The position numbers and the translations under genes were made by a program. A stretch of DNA of 18,930 nt, taken from positions 1-18,930 of the forward strand of contig DAINSK010000055.1 of NCBI GenBank assembly GCA_036741355.1. Direction: 5' to 3'. This document shows, in pieces, positions 7,662 to 14,972 of the stretch (positions are counted from its first letter, which is position 1; each line of letters opens with the position of its first letter). Below the pieces are notes generated by a model. That model saw nothing but the letters and a program-made list of their open reading frames with translations. It had not been told where the DNA came from and ran no database searches. The DNA is from JBBRGK01 sp036741355. GTDB lineage: Bacteria; Chloroflexota; Dehalococcoidia; CAUJGQ01.

Positions 7662-7663
7662 CC

Positions 7664-8338
7664 GTGCCACAGCCCGAGCACGACGCCAACCGCTGCCTTC
7701 GCCCACCGGGTCCTCGCGTGCGTGCAGGTAGCTACTGTCTGCCTACCAACGCCGCGCACGCCCCGGGCAGACCCGAGCCATCATGCAGCCGGGGCGCATC
7801 GCTGCGGCTTCAGGAAGCATGGCTGGCAGAGGCACGCGGCGATGCCGCCGAGGAGCGTAGACTCCTGGAGGAGTTCGTTCACCGAGTTCTCGTTGAAAGC
7901 CCCAACCGGCTCACCGGCCTTGTACACCTCGCGTGGGTCGCGTTCCGGCAGGGCGACATCCAGGCAGCCGTGGCCACCTGCGCCGAGAGCCTGAAATTCC
8001 AGCGCCGCCTGGGTCCGTCGCGCTTTCTTCCAGCAGTCCTCAACGTGCTTGCCCTGGCGGGGGAGCACAGTGGCCTGCTCACTCTGAGCGCCCGCTTATC
8101 GGCCACCATCGCCGCGATTAAGGGGCAGCCGAATCTCATCTCTGCGGGAATGGTCCACTTGCAGGAGGAGCAGGCGGCCGCGGTGGAGCGGGTGCGCGTC
8201 GCACTCGGCGAGGCGGCGTTCGCCGCGGCCTGGGCAGCGGGCGAGAGGCTCTCTGCTGATGCCGCTATCGAGTTCGGGCTCGAGGCCGTGGCCGAACTGC
8301 AGCAGGTGTTCGCCAAGAACACGGCCGCGGAGCGTTAG
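7664..8338 (+). pseudogene. C-terminal tail of a STAND/TPR (NB-ARC, LuxR-like) regulator, remnant
   Basis: From about 7805 to the stop (8336–8338) the protein resembles the end of large STAND regulators. TPR-like helices (QEAWLAEARGDAAEERRLLEE; AWVAFRQGDIQAAVATCAESL) are followed by the characteristic end 'ALGEAAFAAAWAAGERLSADAAIEFGLEAV', the block that closes many NB-ARC/TPR regulators in Chloroflexota and Actinobacteria. The first 45 or so residues (from GTG or ATG near 7664) are low-complexity and match nothing I know. No ATPase domain precedes it, so it is either a decayed tail or a stand-alone TPR protein. It is a natural candidate for the missing 3' part of the TIR–NB-ARC gene broken at about 6515. 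It converges on the minus-strand giant gene with 14 bases between stops. Confidence 0.6.
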
Positions 8339-8352
8339 GGTCGAGCCCGATG

Positions 8353-11300
8353 TTACTGTAACCGCTCGATTGCGGTGAGCACCTGCGGCAGCCAAACATC
8401 GGCAGGTTGGTCCAACACCTCGAGCCACTGGCGGCCGGCCAGCGCGTAGCGCACCTCGTCGGGGGCCTGCACCGGCTCCAGGAGCAGGGGTAGCACCGGG
8501 CGGTTCTCCTCCACCGCCAGGTTGAGTTCGCGCTGCACGTTTGGCGAGTCGAACGCCCGGGCCGACCCCAGCACTACAAACACCGCGCAGCCCTTGATGC
8601 CGCGCACGATCTCGGTGTTCCAGCCGGCGCCGCCCGCGATGCTGTGGCGGTCGATCCAGACCTGCAGCCCCTCTGCCTCCAGCGCGGCGGCCAGGCCGAG
8701 CGCGGGCCCCCGATCAGCGCGGGCGTAGCTGATGAATATCTGGCGCCTCGCTGGAGGTGCGACCGGCGCCGCTTCCGCGGCGACCGCGGTTGTCTCACCA
8801 CCGGCAGTGAGTGGGGCCGGGATTTGGCCGCCCATTCTGTTGCGCAGCGCCAGCGCCCGTTCCAGTGCCGGTTGCATCTCCATCGCCTCGAATTCGGGCA
8901 TGACAAAGGACAGATGCTCCCGCGCCTCCTGCTGTTCCGCGGTATCACCCTCCGCGAACAACGCCGCCAGCCCCAGCCGCGCCAGCGCCACCTCCGGCCG
9001 GAAGCCGATGCTGCCCGCGGTTTCCAGCGCCTGCGCGTAATACGCAAGCGCTTGTTCGGGCTCGCCCAGGAACCGCATTGCGTCGCCGAGCAGCCGCGCC
9101 GGGCAAGCTCCACCGGGTCCAGTGAGTGCCATGGCCGCAGCACCGACAAGGAGCGCCGCGAGCAGCGCTACGCGGGGGCGGTCTTCAAGGAGGACATCGG
9201 CTTCGAGAATGTAGGACGTAACTTGAACGTTGCTGAACTCGTCCGGCTCGCCGAATCGGCTGCCGAAATCGCGTAGCTCCGTCGCCGCTTCCTCCATCCG
9301 CCCCAGATGCGCGAGCGCGAGCGCGTCCACGGCCAGAGCAACCGGACCCGCTGACGCGGGGTCATGGTCTTGGAAACGCATCCAGTCTCGGTTCGCTGCC
9401 AGCGCGTCCTCATAACGGCCAAGCAGCCAGAGCGGCCTCAACTGCAGGATGTGAGCTATCTGACGGCCGCTCTGCGCCAGACCGAGCGCGTCGCCGTGCT
9501 CAATCAGCCGCTCTGGACCTGCGAGAACGTCCTGCAGCCGGCCGTCGATGACCAGCAGGCCGAGCTCGAAGCCTTCGACGCCCAACCGCAGACGGGCGTT
9601 GCTGGCCCGCTCGGCGATGCCGCGCACCTCGCGAAGCAGAGCCTCGGCGACCTCCCTCCTGCCCCAGGAGAGCAGGACCTGGCTGGCTCTGAGGAGCGCG
9701 TCGCCGGCCGTGGCGCTGCCCAGGCCGGTGCGCGGGCGCGCGGCGACCGCCTGCGCCACCGCCAGCGCCGCCTCCACGTTTTCGGCGGCCGCCGCCATGG
9801 CCGCCTGGGCAGCTGCGCTCCATGCCTCCGCGTCGTCCAGCTCATTGGCGAGCGCCCAGGCCCGCCGCCGCGCCGCCATCGCCTTGCGCCGGTCCGAGGT
9901 GCCCGCGAGAAAGACCTGTGCCAGCCAGACGTCGGCGAGGACCTGCTCGCGCGTGCCCGGCGTTGCGTACGCCGCGCAACGCTCCGCCCACTGTCCGCTC
10001 GCGGGATGGGTGAACATGATGCTGATGTCCCCGTACCAGCGCAGCGCGGTGAGGGCGGCGTGAGCCGTACGCCAGGCGCGACTCCGGTCGCTCAGCTGCT
10101 CCGCCAGCGCGAACGCGGCCGGCGCCGCCTGCTCGAACGCCCGCAGGCTCTCCCCCGCCGCCGGCAACGCTTCCGCCAGCGCCTGCAGCAGCTCAAAGCG
10201 GGTTGACGCGTCGTCCGGGTCCAGCACCTCTTGGACCGCCAGCGCCTGATCGAACAGGCGCACCGCTTCGCCGTAGGCGTACACCGCCAGCGCCCGCCGT
10301 GCCGCCCGTGTTCCGTATGCGACGGCCTTCGCCAGTTCCGCCGGGTCGCTCGACTGGGCGAAGTGCTCCGCCAGCTCTACGGCGTGCTCGTCCAGCCGGC
10401 CGGCGTACTGCGCCTCCAGTGCCCGCGCCACCTGCTGGTGCAGCCGCAGCCGGCGGGGCGTGATCAGTTCCTCGTACAGCGTTTGGCGGAAGAAGGCGTG
10501 CGCGAAGCGGTAGCGCACGCTGCCGGGCCGCGAGGTGTCCTGCAACACCGCCACTTTCAGCGCCTCATCCAGTGCCGCAACCACGACATCTTCGTCGTCA
10601 TCTGAAGTCTGCGACGCTCTCTCGGGGGCAAGCCCCCGATCCCCCGTGGCGGGTCGGGCCACTGCCAGCAGCGTGGCGAGGCCGAAGTCCCGCCCGATCA
10701 CCGCGGCAACGGCGAGCAGCCGGTTACACTCGGGGCTGAGGCGCGACAGCCGCTTGCCGATGACGTCCCGCAGCCCTTCCGGGATCGTCTCCAGCAGCGG
10801 CGTGCTGCCGCCCGCCCGCCAGCGGCCCTCTTCTCGGGTGATCAGCCCTTCCTCGGCCAGGTAGCGCAGCACCTCCTGGACGAATAGCGGGTTGCCCTCC
10901 GTCTGCCGATGCACCGCCTCGGCCAGCGCCCATTGCACCTCCTGGCCCGCAATCGCGGAAAGCATGCGCTGCACTTCGTCGGCGGTGAGGCCGCGCAGCG
11001 CGATGCGCTCCAGCCGGCCACCGCGGCGCAGCTCGGCCACGGTGCCGGAGAGAGGATGGGTGCGGTCCACCTCGACGTCGCGGTAGGTGCCGACGATCAG
11101 CAGCCGCGCACCTTGCAACTGCCGCGCCAGGTGCTGGAGCAGCTCCAGCGTGCCGCGGTCCGCATCATGCAGATCCTCCAGCACGATGACGAGCGGCTGC
11201 ACCGATGCCGCGTTGCGCAGGAAGGAGGCGACCGCGTTCAGCAGCCGGAAGCGGTCTTCGCCCGGGTCGGCGGAGGGCGCCGATGGGCTGACCTGCACCA

Positions 11301-12756
11301 GGTCCCGCACCTCGCTCACGATGCGGGCGACATCGGGAGCGTTGTTGCCCAGGTCGCGCTTGAGCTGCTCGGGCTCCCGCTCCAGCACGTAGGAGCGCAT
11401 CGCTTCCACGAAGGGCAGGTAGGGGAGCGAGAGCGAGCCTTCCTCGTAGCAGTGGCCCACCAGCGTACGGCCGCCGCGCAGCGCGGCGTAGGTGCTGAGC
11501 TGCTCGGTGAGCGTGGTCTTGCCGATGCCCGGCTCACCGACCACCATCACCAGCCCGCCCTGCCCCGAAACAGCCGCGTCGAACGCTGCTTCGAGCTGGC
11601 GCAGCTCCGCTTCGCGCCCCACGAAGATGCGGCGGTACACCGGGTTGGCGCTGCCGCTGGGCGGCGCCACCGCCGGCGCCGGCTGGCTCGGCGTGCGGGC
11701 GGGGGCGGCGCCGATCGTCGCGAGCGCCTCCACGACCTCAGCGGCAGAGGCGGGGCGCTTCGCCGGGTCCTTCTCCAGCAGGCGGAGGATGAGCGTCTCC
11801 AGTGCCTTGGGACAGTCGGGGCGGTACCAGGAGGGCGCCACCGGGTTGGCGTTCAGGTGCTGGCCGATGATCGCCACCTGCTCGTCGCCGACGAACGGCG
11901 GCCGGCCCGTGACCAGCTCGTACAGCACGCAGCCGAGGCTGTAGAGGTCCGAGCGAGGCGTGACCGTCTGCCCCATCGCCTGTTCCGGCGCCATGTACAG
12001 CGCCGTGCCGACCATCATCCCGACCTGGGTCAGGCGGGCCCGATCTAGTCCGACGGCCAGCCCGAAGTCGCCAAGCTTTGGTGCGCCGTCGTCAGCCAGC
12101 CAGATGTTGCCGGGCTTGAGGTCGCGGTGCACCACGCCCTTGTCGTGGACGAACGCCAGCGCCTTGCAAACCGCGGTGCCGATCTGGACCACGAGGGGCA
12201 GTGGTAACCGGTGGTCCGGCGACTCGCTAATACGCTGAGCTACGTCACCACCGGCCATCAGCTCGGTCACCAGGTACGGTTGTCCGGCTTCGTCGCCGAT
12301 CTCGAACACGGTGACGATGTTGGGATGCGAGGAGAGCCTGCCGAGGGTGCGTGCTTCGCGCGTGACGCGTTCCCGTTCGTCGTTGTTGAGCCCATCGGTT
12401 TTAATGAGGGCGAAGGCGACGTCGCGGTCGAGTTGGGAGTCGTGGGCGCGGTAGACGACCTTCTTGCCTCCTTCGCCCAGTAGCCCCAGCACCTCATATC
12501 GACCGCTGGCGAAGGAGGCAGGTAGCGGCGGCGGTGCGGGTGGCGCGGGCATGGATGCGGGTGGCACGGAGTCTACGGCACCACTCAGGCCGCGTTCCGC
12601 CAGCGCCAATAACGGGAGCGCATCGACGTTCTCGCCGTCCAGCGTGACTACCTGACGGCACAGCTCCGCGGCCAGGGTCCAGGCTCCGGCGTCGCACGCG
12701 GCTTCGGCGCGGCCCAGGAGCTGGTCAATGCGGCGCTGGATGCGTTCGCTGGGCAT
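8353..12756 (-). CDS. WNK-like Ser/Thr kinase – STAND ATPase – TPR – TIR giant signalling protein, paralogue 2 (1467 aa)
   Basis: Paralogue of 1599–5933 with identical domain order. ATG at 12756 is chosen because MPSERIQRRI aligns with the other start and AAGGA precedes it; ATG 12777 would add seven residues. Kinase (about 86–350): Gly-loop GEGGKKVV (94–101) with K99 at the WNK position, alanine 116 in place of the VAIK lysine, HRDLKPGN (210–217), DFG (230–232), APE in YMAPEQA. A Pro-rich linker (65–80) precedes it. Walker A is GEPGIGKT (407–414), Walker B LEDLHDAD; winged-helix and TPR-like helices follow; TIR is 1337–1467 with the catalytic-position glutamate E1410 (NVQREL). Near residues 695–720 it has an acidic, low-complexity insertion absent from paralogue 1 and encoded partly by a DNA hairpin. 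The TIR is closer to that of the chimeric ORF at 5930 than to paralogue 1. Role inferred as STAND-type sensing with TIR output. Confidence 0.93.
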   Translation of the reverse strand: MPSERIQRRIDQLLGRAEAACDAGAWTLAAELCRQVVTLDGENVDALPLLALAERGLSGAVDSVPPASMPAPPAPPPLPASFASGRYEVLGLLGEGGKKVVYRAHDSQLDRDVAFALIKTDGLNNDERERVTREARTLGRLSSHPNIVTVFEIGDEAGQPYLVTELMAGGDVAQRISESPDHRLPLPLVVQIGTAVCKALAFVHDKGVVHRDLKPGNIWLADDGAPKLGDFGLAVGLDRARLTQVGMMVGTALYMAPEQAMGQTVTPRSDLYSLGCVLYELVTGRPPFVGDEQVAIIGQHLNANPVAPSWYRPDCPKALETLILRLLEKDPAKRPASAAEVVEALATIGAAPARTPSQPAPAVAPPSGSANPVYRRIFVGREAELRQLEAAFDAAVSGQGGLVMVVGEPGIGKTTLTEQLSTYAALRGGRTLVGHCYEEGSLSLPYLPFVEAMRSYVLEREPEQLKRDLGNNAPDVARIVSEVRDLVQVSPSAPSADPGEDRFRLLNAVASFLRNAASVQPLVIVLEDLHDADRGTLELLQHLARQLQGARLLIVGTYRDVEVDRTHPLSGTVAELRRGGRLERIALRGLTADEVQRMLSAIAGQEVQWALAEAVHRQTEGNPLFVQEVLRYLAEEGLITREEGRWRAGGSTPLLETIPEGLRDVIGKRLSRLSPECNRLLAVAAVIGRDFGLATLLAVARPATGDRGLAPERASQTSDDDEDVVVAALDEALKVAVLQDTSRPGSVRYRFAHAFFRQTLYEELITPRRLRLHQQVARALEAQYAGRLDEHAVELAEHFAQSSDPAELAKAVAYGTRAARRALAVYAYGEAVRLFDQALAVQEVLDPDDASTRFELLQALAEALPAAGESLRAFEQAAPAAFALAEQLSDRSRAWRTAHAALTALRWYGDISIMFTHPASGQWAERCAAYATPGTREQVLADVWLAQVFLAGTSDRRKAMAARRRAWALANELDDAEAWSAAAQAAMAAAAENVEAALAVAQAVAARPRTGLGSATAGDALLRASQVLLSWGRREVAEALLREVRGIAERASNARLRLGVEGFELGLLVIDGRLQDVLAGPERLIEHGDALGLAQSGRQIAHILQLRPLWLLGRYEDALAANRDWMRFQDHDPASAGPVALAVDALALAHLGRMEEAATELRDFGSRFGEPDEFSNVQVTSYILEADVLLEDRPRVALLAALLVGAAAMALTGPGGACPARLLGDAMRFLGEPEQALAYYAQALETAGSIGFRPEVALARLGLAALFAEGDTAEQQEAREHLSFVMPEFEAMEMQPALERALALRNRMGGQIPAPLTAGGETTAVAAEAAPVAPPARRQIFISYARADRGPALGLAAALEAEGLQVWIDRHSIAGGAGWNTEIVRGIKGCAVFVVLGSARAFDSPNVQRELNLAVEENRPVLPLLLEPVQAPDEVRYALAGRQWLEVLDQPADVWLPQVLTAIERLQ
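10622..10639. repeat. Perfect 7-bp-stem G/C hairpin inside the coding region
   Basis: TCGGGGG (10622–10628) and CCCCCGA (10633–10639) pair around a CAAG loop. A third copy of the C-rich arm (ATCCCCCG) follows at once. The hairpin lies where paralogue 2 has extra residues that paralogue 1 lacks. It looks like a small palindromic repeat (REP or MITE-like) inserted in frame. Confidence 0.6.
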
Positions 12757-12805
12757 GGCGGGGGTCCTTCGATCCAAAGCGCGTCACGCGCAGCAGGGCG
12801 AATCG

Positions 12806-12834
12806 ATCATGGGGCCGTTACAGGAGCGTGTCAA
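12806..12834 (-). promoter_or_regulatory. Candidate promoter of the minus-strand giant gene
   Basis: On the minus strand, a perfect -35 TTGACA (12834–12829) is followed after 17 bases by CATGAT (12811–12806), a 4-of-6 -10. The predicted start near 12799 gives a leader of about 43 bases to ATG 12756. Confidence 0.55.
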
Positions 12835-12921
12835 ACTGCTGCCCGCGTTGACGGGCGGCTGCCTCCGCGTGGCCGGCTCAGTCGCTGGGCTTGTCCCCCA
12901 GCCGTAGCGCCGCCGGTCCGC

Positions 12922-12950
12922 TGGACAGCGCACGCGGGCGCCGCTACAGT
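12922..12950 (+). promoter_or_regulatory. Candidate promoter of the 13010 gene
   Basis: TGGACA (12922–12927, 5 of 6) and TACAGT (12945–12950, 4 of 6) are separated by 17 bases. Transcription would start near 12957, immediately upstream of the alternative GTG at 12959. That leaves no room for a ribosome-binding site there and favours the start at 13010. Confidence 0.5.
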
Positions 12951-12997
12951 GCAGGGGCGTGCAGGCTGCCGCGCTGCGGCGCGCCGCCGCGACGCCG

Positions 12998-13003
12998 AGG
13001 AGG
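12998..13003 (+). promoter_or_regulatory. Ribosome-binding site deciding GTG 13010
   Basis: AGGAGG lies six bases before the GTG at 13010–13012. The in-frame GTG at 12959 has no comparable site, and the extra 17 residues would be Ala/Arg-rich. Confidence 0.75.
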
Positions 13004-13009
13004 TACCCC

Positions 13010-13609
13010 GTGTTCCACCGTAGGCTGATTTTCCGACCACTGGCGGGGAAGGGGCCCGCGCTCCGGGACCTGTTGGCCGCGCGTACGCTACCGGGCCGCT
13101 GGAACCTGAGCGAGCGGCTGGCCGGGCCGCAGCCCGAGTTCCGAGTACAGCTCTTCTACGACTCGCTCACGGACCTGCAACAGGCGCTGGAAGCCGCGCG
13201 TAGCCAGCAGCCACGCGCGGACCTCGGGAGCCTCGTCGCGGCCGCGCCCGCCCTCGAGTTGGAAGAGGTGCTGACGCCGGTACCGCCGGGACCGCCGCCG
13301 AACTACGTCTCGCGGGTCGTGTACGAGTACGCCCCCGGCAAACTGCACGAGCTGCGCGCGCTGCTGGACGAGTTAATGCAACGCCGCTCCGCCGCTGGCG
13401 GCCGCTCCAACCTCACGGTGCGGGTATCGGGTGGTGCGCCGGCCTTGTCGATGGCGGGCTTCTACCAGGACCTGGGTGCACTGGAAGCCACGCGGGCACA
13501 GGCGCTGGCGGATCCGGCGGGCGCCGAGCGGCTGCAGCGTATCGCCGCGCTCCTGGCTCGCCCCTTCGCGCTTCCCGACATCTACTGGATTGTAGCCCGG
13601 TCTGCGTAA
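13010..13609 (+). CDS. Hypothetical protein with two tandem alpha/beta (dimeric-barrel-like) repeats (199 aa)
   Basis: I do not recognise a named family. The chain has two halves with the same plan. Each begins with a beta strand and a long helix: 'RRLIFRPLAGKGPALRDLLAA' (residues about 4–24), and 'SRVVYEYAPGKLHELRALLDE' in the second half. Each then has a strand ending near a Gly-rich turn, a hydrophobic strand ('RVQLFYDSL'; 'PALSMAGFYQDL') and a second helix with many Ala/Gln. This is the order expected of ferredoxin-like dimeric alpha/beta-barrel (ABM/NIPSNAP-type) domains, here duplicated so that one chain could make the usual dimer. The fold is inferred by eye. No signal peptide or membrane segment. 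It has its own promoter, divergent from the giant minus-strand gene, and a strong ribosome-binding site. A stress or small-molecule-binding role would be only a guess. Confidence 0.78.
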   Translation: MFHRRLIFRPLAGKGPALRDLLAARTLPGRWNLSERLAGPQPEFRVQLFYDSLTDLQQALEAARSQQPRADLGSLVAAAPALELEEVLTPVPPGPPPNYVSRVVYEYAPGKLHELRALLDELMQRRSAAGGRSNLTVRVSGGAPALSMAGFYQDLGALEATRAQALADPAGAERLQRIAALLARPFALPDIYWIVARSA

Positions 13610-13733
13610 GCCCGCGCACCACGGCGCACCCATCCGCGTTAGCGGCGCCGCGTAGCCGGGGGTACCCCGTGCCCAACAGGAATCGCCAACCAGCTGCCAG
13701 ATACTAGTACCTATACGTGTGACGTTAAGGGGT

Positions 13734-14006
13734 CTAAAAGGCGAGACGTTCGGCCGGGCCGGCAGCGTTGTCGAAGGCGCGAGCCACCTGCACCCACGCC
13801 GGCTTGCGGGTCAGGGCGGCGTCCTTGCGTAGGCCGCCGGGACGGCCATCGGGCACGTTGACGACCTCGTTGACGACGTCCCAGGAGTGCATCATGCCCG
13901 GCGTAGTGACCGACGACGGTGTTGATGTGATCGGCGGCTGAACGATTACAGCCACAATTCCCGCGGCAGCGAGTACTCCATCACCGTAACCGTGCGGGTT
14001 ATGCAT
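13734..14006 (-). pseudogene. Fragment of a glycoside hydrolase family 10 (endo-xylanase) gene
   Basis: The 90-codon frame carries SWDVVNEVVN (residues 41–50), the signature around the acid/base glutamate of GH10 enzymes (E47, codon 13868–13866). It continues with a plausible GH10 stretch: DG...GGLRKD, then WVQVARAFDNAA (residues 71–82), corresponding to 'G.dYv..AF..A'. GH10 catalytic domains are about 300–350 residues; only about 50 residues are present. The N-terminal 38 residues (with a hydrophobic AAAGIVAVIV patch) do not look like GH10. The frame stops where 'xYNDY' should follow. The nucleophile half is absent, so this cannot be an active xylanase. It is a relic between the duplicated alpha/beta gene and the winged-helix gene. 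Confidence 0.65.
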
Positions 14007-14042
14007 TGCGCTCCCTGACTGTGGGAACGCTCAGCAACACAC

Positions 14043-14239
14043 ATAGCTGTGAAGGCCGCATAGGCTTGCACTAGGCGATGATAGCGGTTGCATAGTGACG
14101 AAATTTGCTGTTCGACCCCAGCCTAACGTAGCCAGCTATGAACTTTTGCGCTATGTCTAGTAGGCCATTGACTAGCACGCACCGAGTGATAGCATGTGGT
14201 CGGCGAGACCTAGCGCTATATCGATCGGCGGTGAGCTAT
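14043..14239. repeat. Intergenic cluster of GCTAT/ATAGC motifs, including a 10-bp repeat 100 bp apart
   Basis: The gap between the GH10 relic and the next gene holds seven copies of the pentamer GCTAT or its complement: 14043, 14081, 14135, 14150, 14189, 14215 and 14235 (first base). AGCTATGAAC occurs exactly at 14134–14143 and 14234–14243, and the second copy contains the start codon of the next gene. GC content is lower than in the flanks. No gene is visible; binding sites are the likeliest reading. Confidence 0.5.
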
Positions 14240-14825
14240 GAACGCGTACGGTGGCAGTGGAAGTCAGGACGGTCGTCGAATGGTAGACCGAGACGAATAT
14301 GGAATGCGGCGGGCATCCGTCAATCAGGGAGGGCGAGAACCACTAGACATCTCGATTGCCCAGACCGACGAATCTCTGCGGGGGGTTGTCGATCGTGCCA
14401 GGCGGCTCGTCGAAGAACAGCCTGAGCCATTTCGATCGCTGGCGTTTACTACGGTCCTGGAGCACCTGCTTCGGGGAGGCGGGCCGGCTGTCGGCGCCCG
14501 GGCCGCCGCTCCCGTCCCAACGGCGCCTCCGTCCACCGATATGCAGATCGCGGAGTTCCTTGCCCAACGTCGCCTCGATTCGCATCCCGACCGGGTCGTC
14601 GCGATCTCGTACTATCACTACCATCGCTATGACGGCCAGGGCGTCACGACGAGAGATCTGGTCGACGCCTACACCAAATCACGGGCAAAGCGGCCGCAGA
14701 ACTTCCCCGACGTCATTGCTAGCTGTGTACGGAAGGGCTACCTTGTAGATGGCGGCAGGCGCGACGGCATGAAAACGTGGGTGATAACCGGCACCGGCGA
14801 AACCCATGTCGAACAGGATTTGTAG
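14238..14825 (+). CDS. Hypothetical protein with C-terminal winged-helix-like domain (195 aa)
   Basis: Not a named family. Residues about 1–60 are polar and probably flexible. Residues 61–80 form an amphipathic helix (FRSLAFTTVLEHLL), followed by an Ala/Pro linker (84–98). The C-terminal 95 residues look like a compact winged helix: MQIAEFLAQRRLDSHPDRVVAISYY opens it, then VTTRDLVDAYTKSRAKRP, FPDVIASCVRKGYL (a recognition-helix-like segment), a basic wing and a strand KTWVITGTGE (residues 179–188). I recall similar 'TTxDixxAYxxAR...NxxDxIxxxxRKGxL' domains in uncharacterised bacterial and archaeal proteins, some next to defence or TIR genes. Start ATG 14238 has a weak GGTGAG site; ATG 14280 is possible. 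Monocistronic, with a terminator 37 bases after the stop. DNA binding is inferred. Confidence 0.75.
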   Translation: MNAYGGSGSQDGRRMVDRDEYGMRRASVNQGGREPLDISIAQTDESLRGVVDRARRLVEEQPEPFRSLAFTTVLEHLLRGGGPAVGARAAAPVPTAPPSTDMQIAEFLAQRRLDSHPDRVVAISYYHYHRYDGQGVTTRDLVDAYTKSRAKRPQNFPDVIASCVRKGYLVDGGRRDGMKTWVITGTGETHVEQDL

Positions 14826-14861
14826 CCCAGGAGAGGTGTTCGCCTGACAAGCAACACGTTG

Positions 14862-14889
14862 CGGCGCCCTTCGGGGCGCCGTTCTGTTT
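14862..14889 (+). terminator. Intrinsic terminator with UUCG tetraloop
   Basis: CGGCGCCC (14862–14869), loop TTCG, and GGGCGCCG (14874–14881) form a perfect 8-bp GC stem, followed by TTCTGTTT (14882–14889). It lies between the winged-helix gene and mutS2 and should isolate the two. Confidence 0.85.
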
Positions 14890-14972
14890 GCCCGGAACGC
14901 GGCTCTGGCTCCAGCGACTAAGGGATAAGCGTCACGGACGAAAAAACGCTCACAACCCTGGAATTTGACAAG

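Noticed and set aside
9364..10206. 280-codon plus-strand open frame opposite paralogue 2
   Set aside because: Antisense shadow over the TPR-encoding region; no domain-like sequence or ribosome-binding site.
10909..12048. 379-codon plus-strand open frame opposite paralogue 2
   Set aside because: It is antisense to a strongly supported multi-domain gene and composed mostly of Arg, Ala, Gln and His, as expected of a shadow frame in high-GC DNA.
13002..13671. 11-bp direct repeat GGTACCCCGTG at 13002–13012 and 13661–13671 flanking the duplicated alpha/beta gene
   Set aside because: Possible target-site-like flank, but the first copy includes the start codon and ribosome-binding spacer and no mobile-element ends are present; chance is adequate.
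13721..13735. ACGTTAAG followed by GGGGTCT, reminiscent of Tn3 repeat ends
   Set aside because: Only short pieces match and they are in the wrong order; no 38-bp repeat can be aligned, and it does not pair with the repeat at 7018–7055.
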